Assembly: GCA_002335605.1 (NCBI GenBank)
Contig: BEDY01000001.1
Span: 3,038,001-3,102,000, forward strand
Origin: Prillingera fragicola
Lineage: Eukaryota; Basidiomycota; Tremellomycetes; Trichosporonales; Trichosporonaceae
DNA length: 64,000 bases
Direction: 5' to 3'
In this document: piece by piece, positions 11,361 through 21,597 of the stretch
Numbering within the stretch: position 1 is the first letter of the stretch
Layout: every line of letters starts with the position of its first letter
The notes under the pieces: generated by a model
What the model saw: the letters and a program-made list of their open reading frames with translations, nothing else
What the model was told of the DNA's origin: nothing
Database searches by the model: none
Program-made: the position numbers and the translations under genes

Positions 11361-13466
11361 ATGCCGCCCTCGCCAGGAAAGATTCACTCCCTTCCTAGTG
11401 AGTGTCAAGTGGCACGACTGGGTATCTCCACTGCTACCTCGTGTCGAGGTATTGTTCCGTGAGCGGCCGGCTAACGGTATCCAGTCAAGCTCCTTTACAC
11501 TATCGATACATCACCACAGTCATATCTGGCTGTGTTGCCAGAACGTCATGATGTCTACGTCCACCCAAAGTCCCCAGCGTCGGGAAGCAAAGAGCAACTA
11601 GGAAGTACAACGTTGAAGGCGCTTGCTCGGGGGATCTGCTTTGCCAGGTAAGTGTCTCGCACGAGCACTGTTTTGTGTAGCCTGGTGCACACCAGGCTTG
11701 ATCTGCGTAGCCACCTCATCCTCCACACCCGTGTCCAGCTCTGACAACCCAGCCCCGAGTGCGTACCCAACAAGACGTCGCTCGACTTTACTGTCTACAA
11801 CCTCGACCCATCAGTGCGCACTGCAGGACCAAACACCGAGGGGCCGTCAATAGCCTCTCGCGCTTTCCCCACTCCCGAGGTCAGCCCTAGCGCGATATCG
11901 GCATGGATGGGTAAAGGCTTTCTATCCTGGGCGCTCGCTGAGGATGGCCCTGGCAACACGCTTGCGCGCGGTCGGCTTGTGCGCGAGTACGAGTTCTCGT
12001 CTGCGTGCTTTTCCGATGGCGGAGGTCTTGAGGCACTGATGGCGGCGTCTCGTGGTGGTACCAGTGCCGGCGAGGACGCAGATGGCAAGGGCTGGGGGCT
12101 CGAGGTGACTCTAACGCTGCGGCAGGTCAACCCAGAGGGGAAGAGCGAGTTTTCGCACCGCCGCGCGTTTGAGAACATGTTGGCTGGAGGCAAGAGCTCG
12201 GCGTCCGAGCCTATTGCAGTGGCATCGAGTCCGAAGCGCCAACCACCCAGCAGCCCTGCGCGTGTCGTGCCATCGTCGCCAGCTCGTGGGTTCGCGAAGC
12301 CAGCTATACCGCCACCAAAGGCACCTTCACCGCGCCGCAATGGAACGAACCAGGCTTCCGGTTCCAAGCCAGAGACGCGACCTCTGCCAGCACGTATGCC
12401 TTCCAACGCCACTGGATCCTCGAGCCGCTCGCGCGAGACGACACCACCGCCACGCTCTGAGGCACCAGTCCAGCGGACACCACCGCCACCATCGCCATCT
12501 CGCGCCAAGCTCATGTCGCTGCTCAAGTCTGAGGGCAAAATGTCCCCCGACACAGCCAAAAAGCTTATGGGCAACACGTTTCTCGTCCGCCTCCTCAAGT
12601 CACTGCCTGTGGGGAGCACAGACCCCGAAGCGCCCAACTCGCCATCCAAACCCGGCTCATCACGCCTGGCATCCGCCCCCGCCTTCCCCCTGCCACAGAA
12701 CCTCGCACCACACCCCGCCTCCGCCCCCGCCGGCCCAGCGTCCGCTGATTCCCCCTGGGCACCAACCCCTACCAACCCAGTGGACGCCTGCTTCAACTGC
12801 GGCGCCACAGAGTCGGAAGGCTGGATGGCCAAGCGCCTGCGGGACGGCAGTGCCGCACGCGTCTGCAACGACTGCGGTCTGTACTTTAACAAGCACAAGA
12901 CAATGCGTCCGCGCGAGGTATGGTCGGCGGCAGGTGTGGCGAAATCTGACCCGCCCGTTGCTGTCCGCTCCTCTCCGCGTCTTAACCGTAAAGCCGAGCC
13001 ACCTATCGACGAGAGCCCCCGTAAACGCGCGCGCAAGACAGCGGTACCAATGCCGAGTCCCCGTAAAGCTGCTGCGGCACCAATGCCGAGTCCGCGCCGC
13101 GCCACACGCCTGGCTGCCAAGGAGGAGGCGGAGAAGGCCGCCGCAGGCGACGCGACGACGCCGACCCCCGGCGGTGATGGCGTGTCGTCTCTGGACTTTT
13201 CGAGCCACTTTCCATTTGACAGCGGCGGAAACCCATTTCACACGGGGAGTACGCCCGTCGCCAACAACCAGGCGGACGGGGAGGTGGACCTCGCGACATT
13301 GTTCTTGCAGTTTGCCTCTGCTGCAGAGGCCGCCACGCCCGGCTCTGTGGGCGGTGGACCGCCAGCAGACGCAGACGGCCTGGAGGCCTTGTTTGGCGAC
13401 GATAATGGGGAGAGTTTCATGGAGATGTTGAGGAGTATTGAGAGTGAGGCCGGGAGCGAGGCCTAG
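11361..13466 (+). CDS. GATA-like zinc-finger protein with unusual finger spacing
   Basis: Three exons, 11361-11397, 11485-11647 and 11753-13466, encode 637 residues. A single zinc finger lies at about residues 413-441: CFNC, 21 residues, then CNDCGLYFNKH. The second half 'CNDCGLYFNKHKTMRP' is typical of GATA factors, but canonical fungal fingers have 17-18 residues between the cysteine pairs. The N-terminal ~170 residues form a conserved-looking domain starting 'KIHSLPIKLLYTIDTSPQSYLA', followed by a long Pro/Ser-rich region and, after the finger, basic 'PRKRARK' and repeated 'PMPSPRKA/PMPSPRRA' elements that may be nuclear localisation or AT-hook-like sites. Likely a DNA-binding regulator in the nucleus; the target is unknown. 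S. pombe Ams2-type factors are one comparison to make. Confidence 0.75.
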
Positions 13467-13897
13467 TGCGTCAGAACCTAGTGACGTGCAAGGCCGCGGC
13501 GGTGGTGCCATAGGAGATTATTGAGAGAATACGGAGGATGTGCAGGAGACGTGCCCATAGGGCTAATCGGTGCCAGTGAACTGGACCAGTTGTGATATTA
13601 TCATTCGTGCATCATGCATTCATTGCCATTCTTTTCGTTCAAGGGGCAGGGTTAGTCACTTGGTATCTATTGGCTTGGAAGGGATTAGTGGCCCAAGACT
13701 GTGCTAATGGTTGTCACTGCCATGGCTTACTCCATAGCTTGCCCCGTGGCTCGACCCTGCTCGTGTTCAGCAGCAGCACGAGAGAAAGGAAAACACAATC
13801 TGCAATCTTGGTACATCACTTCGCACCGCTTGATCCCCTAAGCCCAACATCCACCGGGCAACTTGCGCCGACTCCATCGCTAGTCCATTCAGCCCGA
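13467..13897. other. Intergenic region between convergent genes
   Basis: 3' regions of the GATA-like gene (+) and HP1-like gene (-). I see no further gene. Confidence 0.6.
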
Positions 13898-14989
13898 TCA
13901 CAGAGGTCGCCACCTGTGTTGTTAGCACGTCGTCACATCCAACAACACGGAAAGACTCACTTGAGGTGCGACTCGTAAAACTTGAGCAGCTTCTGGGGCG
14001 CGCGGCGGTTAACGACCTGGGTGTTCTGCGCAATCTTTTCTCCGCCCGACCTGCGCTACGGTCAGCTGACTGCCCTCGTCTGTGCTGCTGGGGGCACTTA
14101 CATGGTCAGGTAGGCAATAAGCTCGTTGTTCGAGTTGCGCTCCACGGTATCGACACTCCGCACCAGGTCCTCCCAGTCGGCAACGTCCTCGTACTTTTCC
14201 AAACCATCAATGTGCGTCTGGGCAAAGTCGACCTCGTCGTCCTCGGACTGCACCTCCTCCGACACCGTCTTTGCGGCGCGCTTGTTTGCACGGGAGGTAG
14301 ACGCATCGCCCGCGTTGCTGCCTGTGCTGGGCCTGCCGCGCTTGCGGATGACGCCGGCGCCGATCTTTGGCTGCTTGCTCCAGTAGGCCGAGACGACTTC
14401 CTCGGCGTGCTCGCTAACCCCGTTAGCACGTATCTCCGCAGTTGGGCGTCGTGGTGTGGTGTAAAGCTGCACGCGCCGCTGGAGCGACGCCTCGATGCGG
14501 TCTCTCATACAGGCGAGATCCCACATCGACTCCCCAAACACCACCCGAGACGCGTGCTCCACACGTTGTACTCACACATTACCCTGTGGCTCCCAAGTGT
14601 TATGTTCTGGGCCATATCCCTTCCACGAAACGAGGTCTACACATTAGCCACGCGCGACATCGTGCGTCTCGCTACTCACACTTGTACTTTCCACGCTGCA
14701 TCCGTCAGCTCCAATCTTCACACCCCAGTCCAATCATCCACCACGGCAAGGCCCATTGGCACCCACAGCTCACCTCAAGCTTGTGCGACACAATCGCCTG
14801 GACCTCGTACTCCTCTTCCTGCTCCTCGTCCGAACCAGCAGGCCCAGCGCCGTTGGCCGCGGCATCACCAGCGTGGTCGGCCACGACATCGTCCTCGATG
14901 AACCCAACCGGCAGGTGCTCGGCGACTACATCCGCCTCAATCGCGGATGTGGGGAGCGCCGAGGCCCGTCGCGAACCGGAACGCGACAT
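13898..14989 (-). CDS. HP1-type heterochromatin protein (chromodomain plus chromoshadow domain)
   Basis: Six exons on the minus strand: 14774-14989, 14680-14695 (16 nt), 14576-14636, 14102-14503, 13961-14050 and 13898-13913, 266 residues. The chromodomain (~residues 60-115) is assembled across three exons: 'EEEYEVQAIVSHKLE', 'RGKYKYLVSWKGYG', 'PEHNTWEPQGN'. The three aromatic cage positions (Tyr of EYEV, Trp and Tyr of WKGY) are all present, so methyl-lysine binding is expected. A chromoshadow domain (~195-260) reads 'DWEDLVRSVDTVERNSNNE', 'LIAYLTMSGGEKIAQNTQVV', then 'APQKLLKFYESHLK'. The linker is basic with 'KRGRPSTGS'. Role in the family: reads H3K9 methylation and dimerises to build heterochromatin. 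The junction between exons 3 and 4 is uncertain; an alternative (14578 to 14529) also keeps frame and gives 274 residues. Confidence 0.88.
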
Positions 14990-15310
14990 GGTTGGGTTCG
15001 CGAAAGGGGGAGGCGGCGGTGGAGGCTAGTTGAGTCGTGGTTTGGTGGACGCAGGGGAGTGGTGGCCGGAGATGCGCGGAGGGACGTGCTTGGATGACGA
15101 GCCACTAGGTTTGCTTATAGGTGAGCTGTGAGTGCGGTGTGCGCAGATGTAGCTGTGGATGTCGCTGTGAGATTGTTGATGGGATGTGGGATTGACTTCC
15201 ATGAACAGCGAGCGTTGCCTCATGAACGGCCCGGAAGCACATTTCGCGTGTGCATTCAGTCTGCACAGTTATAGGGCGGCGACTGAGAGTCAAAATATCC
15301 AAAAATCGTG
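14990..15310. other. Intergenic region, HP1 promoter and tRNA upstream flank
   Basis: No gene is evident. It should contain the promoter of the HP1-like gene reading leftwards. Confidence 0.5.
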
Positions 15311-15397
15311 GGGCGTGTAGCTCAGTTGGTAGAGCGCGTCATTAGCATTTCATCAGTCTATTTGACGAGGTCTTTGGTTCGATTCCTAACTCGTCCA
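15311..15397 (+). tRNA. tRNA-Ala (AGC) with 14-nt intron
   Basis: Cloverleaf read by eye: acceptor 15311-15317 with 15390-15396, D arm with GCTC/GAGC, anticodon stem 15337-15341 with 15363-15367, T arm 15373-15389 with loop TTCGATT. The anticodon AGC is at 15344-15346. A 14-nt intron (15348-15361) sits one base 3' of the anticodon, the canonical nuclear tRNA intron position. The third acceptor pair is G-U, the G3:U70 identity element of alanine tRNAs. A box TAGCTCAGTTGG and B box GGTTCGATTCC are intact. Two T-T mismatches, at acceptor pair 6 and in the middle of the T stem, are unusual. Confidence 0.88.
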
Positions 15398-15399
15398 TG

Positions 15400-15408
15400 T
15401 TTTTTTTT
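15400..15408 (+). terminator. RNA polymerase III terminator
   Basis: A run of nine T residues begins three bases after the tRNA discriminator base, the standard Pol III stop signal. Confidence 0.85.
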
Positions 15409-15775
15409 ATTGAGGGCAGAACATTTATTTGTTTATTTTTATTGCCCAAGATGCAAGCACTTGACAGTCGCTCTGGTTGCTCTGCCCTTCGATCTACTGG
15501 GAGAGCCGAGGGCCGTTTTTTTAGTCGTGGTAATGGACATTGAATGGCATTTCGGGGAAGAGGTAACATTTACAAACTCCTTTATCTTGTGAATACACGA
15601 CATAACGGAGCAGTGGAAGGTGGGGGAAGCTACCCGTCAATCTGCAGCCAAAATGCAACACGACGTGCAAGCGCAAGCAAGTGCAAGAAGAATACATGTG
15701 CAGTGAACACACAACAACAGCAATCCAAATCCCTGCAGTCCACGATCCACCCTACCGATACAGGCGACGTACAAA
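15409..15775. other. Intergenic region
   Basis: Between the tRNA and the 3' end of the next gene. The first part is AT-rich. No gene recognised. Confidence 0.5.
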
Positions 15776-18700
15776 CTACGAAGGGACAAACCACTGTCTG
15801 CCCGGACTCCCAATCCCCATGGCATCCAACAAATCAAACAAATTCCCTTGCCTCGCCCTCGGGAGCGCAAACACGTCCAGCGCACTAGGCACAACGGCGC
15901 CGACGGCGTACCCGCCGAAACGGGGCGTCCACGGATCCCGCTGAGCGAGAATGTGCGCCGAGGTAGCATACTCGAGCGTGACGCGGAAGACTGCCCAGAG
16001 GAGCACGAGTTCGAGGAGGAGATAGCTGACCCAGAGCCCGCGGCGGCGGGTCTCTGGCACAGCGACAGCAGGAGCAGCCAAAGGCACAGGCTTCGTGTCG
16101 CTGCCCATAGCTGCCTGGGCATGCTGAATGACGACCTGCGGTGGCGCGTCAGGCGGCAGGGAAGCGAGGGCGCTGAGCCACGCGGCCTGTGCAGCCTGAA
16201 CGCGATCTCTTGCCTCGGCGGACGCATGGGTCGCTGCGTCCAGCGCGGTCTGGGCTGTTGCGAGCTCGGCAGTGCGGCGCTGTTTCCGCGGAGAGATGAA
16301 CCGACGTACCCTCGCCGTGAAGGATTGATCGGCTTCGGCGTTCTCATCGTCTTCATCCATGGCGGCTTGCACACGAGGCGAAGGGCGGGATGGCGAGGAC
16401 GTCGACGACGTGGACATCTGGCGCGTGGGTGTCAGCGGCAAGGGAGGGCCGTTCGCGGTTGTCGGCGACTCGGGCTCTTCCTCGCGCCTCGACCGAGGCG
16501 AGAGCCCGGCACGTGGGCTGACCCGCAGGCGATGTACGCTCACATCCGGGTTGGAATGGATACTGCTCGCGATCGAGGACACGGTGTCGTCCGGGCGCAC
16601 CTCATTGCGCAGAGTTGAAAAGCGCTGGGGAAGGGTCCGCCCGCTGGGCGTGTACCACGCTCCGGGTGGGCGGGGTGTAGGTAGTCCAGGTGTCTGTAGG
16701 CCGCGGGCTGGCGTCTGTGAGGCTGGCAGAGCAGGCAGGCCGGCGTGGGGTGGCGGGTGCAGCGCAGGCAGCGGGGTGCCAAAGGCTCCAGGGAAGCGCG
16801 GCGTGCGTGCTGCCGGCGTGGCGGCGTAGGCCTGACGCGGGGGTGTGTGGTCCGGAGAGGTCGAATCCCGGCGCGGGGGAGTGGCCTGGGGCGTGCGCGA
16901 CTGTGGTGTCGGCGTCGTCTGCGGGGATGTCGAGGCGGGCTGTGGCGGTGTGGTAGGCGACGTGGCATCTTCTGACACAGGTTCGCTGGATAGTACTTCG
17001 GGTGACCACCGAACATTGGTTGACTGACGGGGGGTTGCGCGCTCCGTGGCCTTGAGCGAGCTGCGGCGGGGAAAGTCAGCCGGCGTCCCGGCTGGCGCTC
17101 CCAGGACAGACGACAACCGATGCAGAGGTGGTGACGGGGTGCCAGGCAGAGTATCCGACTCCTCGCACACAACGTCGTCTAGCACAGGACGACGCGGAGA
17201 CAGGTGGACCTTGCCAACAGACTCATGCAAGGCTTCATGCTCGAGCGCCTCCTCCTCAAGCTGGGCAGTGTATGCCTCGTCCTCATCCTCCTCAAACGCC
17301 GCTTCCTCAAGCACAGCCTCACGCTCATCCCGCAACGCCGCCTCCCGGCCACCTATCACGGCAGTGCGGAAGGACAGAGTGCTCTCGGAGAACAGCTCGC
17401 TGCGCTCGCGCTTTAGAGGCCGGCGTGGTGTCTCGGGCGAATTGCTCGGCGAGCGCGAGTGACGGGACTCGCGCAACGAGTGGCGCCCATGGCGGAAGGC
17501 AGTGCCCTCGGCCTGCTCATGCAACGATGGCGTAGACTTGGATAGGCCAGAAGGGGCATCAACGAACGCTGTGGGGTCACGAAAGGAGCCGGTCGATGAT
17601 GTCGACTCGCGGAGTGGTGACTTCGGCGAAGCGGTGGGGGAGGACTGCTTGCGCGGTACAGACACCGCGAGCGACCCAGACCTGGACCAAGACTGGGGCG
17701 TCGCTCTAGGTGACGATCGGAAGAGACCAGCGCGCTGGCGCAAAGCCGGGTTGTCCTCCTCGTCGTCCGAGCTGTCAGGTGCGGGAAGGGGGGGCAGCGA
17801 GGTATCTCCAGAAACGTTGAATGAACCGTCGCGCTGTGTTGAAGCCTGTAGAGTCCTAGAGGGCGCTGTCGCAAAGGAAGGCGTCTGCTCTCGAGAGCCC
17901 CTGGACTGATCATTCGTGAGTTCGCGAGGATCCAAGCGCTCCGTCGACCTTTTGTGGGAGAGATGCTTGGGCCGGTCCTGCAGCGACTCGATCGAGCGCT
18001 GGCGCGACAGGTCGCGAGGCTTGGGGCGCGTGTCCCGGTCAAACGACCCGGTCGGCGAGCGTTGCCTGGAGAGTTCGTACTGAGGGGACCTTTGGTGAGG
18101 AATGTCATCGGAAAGCTGCCTGGAGTGTCCTCGTGAGCGCTGGGAAGTGTCCCTCGACAGTTGCCTCGATAGCTCCAGAGATCGATGCGCAGAGTCCTTC
18201 GACAGCTGGCGGGAGAGCTCCTGAGTGCGTTGGCGCTCCTCCATCCGCCGCGATCGCTCTTCCTCGCGCTCACGCGAGATTTGGCGGGATAGCTCCTGAG
18301 GGCTCTCCGAGTCCCGCGACCACTGCCTGGCTAATGGCGCTGCTCGCTGCTCAGACGTGTTGTAGCTCCTGTCAAAGCTCTTCTCAGGTGTCCTCCGACT
18401 CGAAGCGTCGTAACTCCTCTCAAAGCTCCTTTCGGTCGACTTTTGTCTTGACAAGTCGTGACCCCGCTCCTCCGCCGCCAGCAGGCGATTCGAGCTGGCG
18501 CGGTCCGCTGTTGGTCCGTCCACACGGGCTGCGCGCGGGTCGTATGAGTTTACCGAGTCGAGGGTATCGTCCCAGGGTAAATCGTCTCCAATATCAAGAT
18601 CAACGTCGCCCTCGCCCGACGCCAAACCAGCAGCGAACGCAATGCTGCTGTCCGGCGGCGACGCGACCGTCGTGCGCCTCGGTGTGGGCCCCACACGGCG

Positions 18701-19630
18701 TCGTGGCGGAGACGCTAGCTCGCGCGGAGTGCCATGCGATGCGCCAGCAGTAGTGTAGTATTCTGTGTCCGACTCCGAGTCGTGAGGAGATGCCAGTGAC
18801 ACTGACCGTGCACGGCGCGGCATTGGGGTTTGGCCGTCGCCGTTCGAATCCGCGCGCTCTTTGCCCTTGCGCGAAGGAGATTGTGGGCGCGGAGTGTTGT
18901 CGAGATGCTGACGCGAAGAGGAGGGCTCAGCAATCATCGGAGCAGTAGCATGCGATGCGATAAAGGTTTCCAGAGGTGTCGCTGGGTGTTCGCGAGGCGG
19001 GGAAGCTTGTTTTGCAGCAGCCGCAGCTGCGGCAGCCTGAAGTGCTATTGCGCGGGATGGCAGGCGGCGAGGCAGAGAGGGAGAGCTTGATACTGGAGCA
19101 CGCTCCCTCTCCCTCTCCTGGCGTTGTTGTTGCGCCGCTCTCAATGATTTGAGATACGGATTCGTGATCCTAGGCGGAGGGGAAGGTGGGCTATCTTCGG
19201 ACTCGCTGTCGGCGAGATGGGCAGCAGCCGGAGTGGGCGTGGGCATTTGTGTCGCCGAAGAACGAGACGCGTCAACATATCTCTGCGATGGAGTTGGCGT
19301 TGGCCTGGCTGCGCGCGCCTCAGACTCCATTTGACGAAGCAATGAGCGGAGCTTGTCTGTTGGAGAAACACCGGCGCCGGCATCCAAGGCCAGGGGTCGT
19401 TTGCTGCCTGAGGGTGCTGTGCTGCGAGCATCTTCGACACTGCCAAAGTCGATGAGCGGAGGAGTGTTGCGGTCTATAGGATTACTTTGGCCTAGGCCCG
19501 AGTCTTGCCATGACGACGAGGTTGTCATGACGGACGAGGATGTTGATGTGTGCGCTGATTGCGTCGATGTAAGCGACGGAGTGTGCTGGCGCGATTGAGA
19601 ATGTCGAGGGGTATCGAGTGTATATATCAT
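15776..19630 (-). CDS. Large low-complexity protein with LSRQ repeats and a C-terminal membrane span; function unknown
   Basis: One uninterrupted frame of 1284 residues. A second in-frame ATG at 19528 (reading MTTSSSWQDSGLG) may be the real start. Residues ~50-105 contain 'PPLIDFGSVEDA' and 'SPTDKLRSLLRQMESEA', which look conserved. Residues ~391-566 carry six LSRQ units (for example ELSRQLSKD, ELSRQLSRD, DLSRQRSIE) plus degenerate HSRQ/LSHK forms, giving repeated R-x-x-S sites. Residues ~1130-1185 ('FTARVRRFISPRKQRR' followed by an Ala-rich helix) may be a short coiled coil. A hydrophobic segment 'LWVSYLLLELVLLWAVFRV' at ~1199-1222 is the only convincing membrane span, leaving about 60 residues after it. 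I do not recognise the family; a nuclear-envelope or ER-anchored scaffold phosphorylated by basophilic kinases would fit, as inference. Confidence 0.8.
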   Translation of the reverse strand: MIYTLDTPRHSQSRQHTPSLTSTQSAHTSTSSSVMTTSSSWQDSGLGQSNPIDRNTPPLIDFGSVEDARSTAPSGSKRPLALDAGAGVSPTDKLRSLLRQMESEARAARPTPTPSQRYVDASRSSATQMPTPTPAAAHLADSESEDSPPSPPPRITNPYLKSLRAAQQQRQERERERAPVSSSPSLPRRLPSRAIALQAAAAAAAAKQASPPREHPATPLETFIASHATAPMIAEPSSSRQHLDNTPRPQSPSRKGKERADSNGDGQTPMPRRARSVSLASPHDSESDTEYYTTAGASHGTPRELASPPRRRVGPTPRRTTVASPPDSSIAFAAGLASGEGDVDLDIGDDLPWDDTLDSVNSYDPRAARVDGPTADRASSNRLLAAEERGHDLSRQKSTERSFERSYDASSRRTPEKSFDRSYNTSEQRAAPLARQWSRDSESPQELSRQISREREEERSRRMEERQRTQELSRQLSKDSAHRSLELSRQLSRDTSQRSRGHSRQLSDDIPHQRSPQYELSRQRSPTGSFDRDTRPKPRDLSRQRSIESLQDRPKHLSHKRSTERLDPRELTNDQSRGSREQTPSFATAPSRTLQASTQRDGSFNVSGDTSLPPLPAPDSSDDEEDNPALRQRAGLFRSSPRATPQSWSRSGSLAVSVPRKQSSPTASPKSPLRESTSSTGSFRDPTAFVDAPSGLSKSTPSLHEQAEGTAFRHGRHSLRESRHSRSPSNSPETPRRPLKRERSELFSESTLSFRTAVIGGREAALRDEREAVLEEAAFEEDEDEAYTAQLEEEALEHEALHESVGKVHLSPRRPVLDDVVCEESDTLPGTPSPPLHRLSSVLGAPAGTPADFPRRSSLKATERATPRQSTNVRWSPEVLSSEPVSEDATSPTTPPQPASTSPQTTPTPQSRTPQATPPRRDSTSPDHTPPRQAYAATPAARTPRFPGAFGTPLPALHPPPHAGLPALPASQTPARGLQTPGLPTPRPPGAWYTPSGRTLPQRFSTLRNEVRPDDTVSSIASSIHSNPDVSVHRLRVSPRAGLSPRSRREEEPESPTTANGPPLPLTPTRQMSTSSTSSPSRPSPRVQAAMDEDDENAEADQSFTARVRRFISPRKQRRTAELATAQTALDAATHASAEARDRVQAAQAAWLSALASLPPDAPPQVVIQHAQAAMGSDTKPVPLAAPAVAVPETRRRGLWVSYLLLELVLLWAVFRVTLEYATSAHILAQRDPWTPRFGGYAVGAVVPSALDVFALPRARQGNLFDLLDAMGIGSPGRQWFVPS

Positions 19631-20086
19631 GAGGTATTATATGATGGGCATGTCTGATGAATGCAGTGGATGGGTGGATGGATGGATAGAAGTAGACAGT
19701 TGACATGGACCAACTTGGTCCCAAACCCAACTTGGAAGAACCAAACACGCGACGACGCGCCAGGAGACCCATGTTGACTTTGCCACGCTACTCGGGATTT
19801 CCGGCATTATCTACAGGGGATATACAGTTATCACTCTACACCCGCAGATTGATAAAACTCCACCCTGATCTACACGTCATAACATGTCTGGAGGTGAGCG
19901 GCGTGTTGCCCGGTGGAGGTTATCCTCCTGCACATGTACCAGGAATTGCCAGTTCCGTAGGCAATCTCGCCGCATTAGATACCCCATCACACTCTGGATG
20001 CATGAACCGCGCGGTATTGTTGTCCTCACATCTGTTCTTCACTCACTCACACTTGTCCCTTCTCACCAAACCTCACCCCACTAACA
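19631..20086. other. Divergent promoter region
   Basis: Lies between the minus-strand low-complexity gene and the plus-strand oxidoreductase. A short GGAT tandem repeat is at about 19671-19686. No gene recognised. Confidence 0.5.
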
Positions 20087-21476
20087 ATGTCATTCACTCT
20101 ACGCTGGGGAATCATCGCCACAGGCGGCATCTCGACAAAGTTCGCACGCGTGAGTACTACCCCCGCACATCCACCGAGACTGACCACCTAGGACCTGCTC
20201 GTGGACCCCAGCACGCGTGACTCTGGCGGCGTCGCCCACAAGATCACTGCCATCGGTTCGCGCTCGACCACCAGCGCCAATGCCTTCCTGGACAAGCTGC
20301 GCGGGCTTGACGGCGTCAACGCCTGGGGATCGCAGAACGGCGTCCTCGACGGCGCCAAGGGCTACGGCTCTTACGACGAGGTCTATGCTGACTCTGTGAG
20401 TAATAGTCTGCCCGGAAGGTCGGACCGGCAGTCGACTCTGTTGGAGAGACGAGTCTGGCCGGGCCAAAGGGCCGACCATCGGACATGTACCGGACATATT
20501 TCTGACGATCCAGAACGTCGACGCCGTGTACGTTGGCACGCCGCACACCTTCCACCACGCCGTGGCCAAGGCGGCGCTGAACGCCGGCAAGCACGTCCTC
20601 TGCGAGAAGCCATTTACCTTTGATCTCGCCGAGCTGGACGAGCTCATCAGCATAGCCAAGGAGAAGAACCTCTTCCTCATGGAGGCAGTCTGGACGCGCT
20701 TCCACCCCATTGCGTACGCTGTTCAGGATGTGCTCAAGTCGGGCAGGCTTGGAAAGGTCCACCGGATGTTTGCCGACTTTAGCATGAACTACAACCCGGA
20801 CAGTACGTGCCACCTCCCCCTGCCAAGCTGACAGCAGTCCGCGACGACAAGAACCGCATGATCGACCCACTGCAGGGAGGCGGCTCGCTGCTCGACCAAG
20901 GACCCTACCCGTCTGTCTGGGCCATGCTGGCTCTCCACCAGCATCCTGACAACCAGGACAAGAACCCCAAGGTCGTCAACAGCTACCAGCGCGTGTATGA
21001 GCGTTCGGGCGTCGACGCCATGAGCCACTGGATTGTCAAGTGGGAAGGATTCGCCGAGGCCCGCCTCCTGACCGACATGACCGCCAGTGGCCTCAGCGAG
21101 GCTACTGCAGTCATTACCTGCCAGGAAGCCGACCTTGTTATCGAGTGTGAGTATTTCTGCCGCCGCCGTGGCTAGTGCTCGTGCTGAACGAGCAGACCCC
21201 CCCTGGCGCCCCGAGTCCTTTACCATTGTCCCGCACTGTGCTGCTGCCGGCGAGCCCGGGAACATTACCAAGAAGGAGACGCACTCGCACCCGATCGGCC
21301 CTGGCAGCGGCATGGAGTACGAGGCCGACGAGGTCGCTAGGTGTATTCGGGACGGCAAGCAGCAGTCTGACCGTATGCCCTGGGACGAGAGTCGGGTGAC
21401 GCAGACTTGGCTCGACGACGTGCGCAAGGCTGGTAACACTGTGCTCAAGGACAAGGTCGGAGACGCCGGCAAGTAG
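20087..21476 (+). CDS. Gfo/Idh/MocA-family NAD(P)-dependent oxidoreductase
   Basis: Five exons, 20087-20149, 20192-20395, 20514-20802, 20838-21146 and 21196-21476, 381 residues. The N-terminal Rossmann fold starts 'LRWGIIATGGISTKFAR'; the family motif EKP appears in 'GKHVLCEKPFTFDLAEL', after 'VYVGTPHTFHHAVAKAAL'. 'GGGSLLDQGPYPSVWAM' corresponds to the catalytic-domain helix seen in dimeric dihydrodiol dehydrogenase and fungal D-xylose 1-dehydrogenase (NADP+). Length agrees with those enzymes (~380-390). Likely a cytosolic sugar or dihydrodiol dehydrogenase; substrate cannot be fixed from sequence. Junctions were chosen because each keeps frame and restores family blocks, for example 'VIEYPPWRPESF' across the last intron. 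Confidence 0.88.
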
Positions 21477-21597
21477 ACTCTGCGCATGACGGATGCATGG
21501 GAATTACAGAAGGAGGGGAACGAGGGCAAGAATAAAGGAGAAACCAGAGTTGACTATATCCACTGCTCACAGGCCACTAACCGAACCAAAGCCCCGA

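Noticed and set aside
11795..13120. 441-codon minus-strand frame opposite the GATA-like gene
   Set aside because: Antisense of a GC-rich coding exon. It has no domain, and the sense strand carries an intact zinc finger and splice signals.
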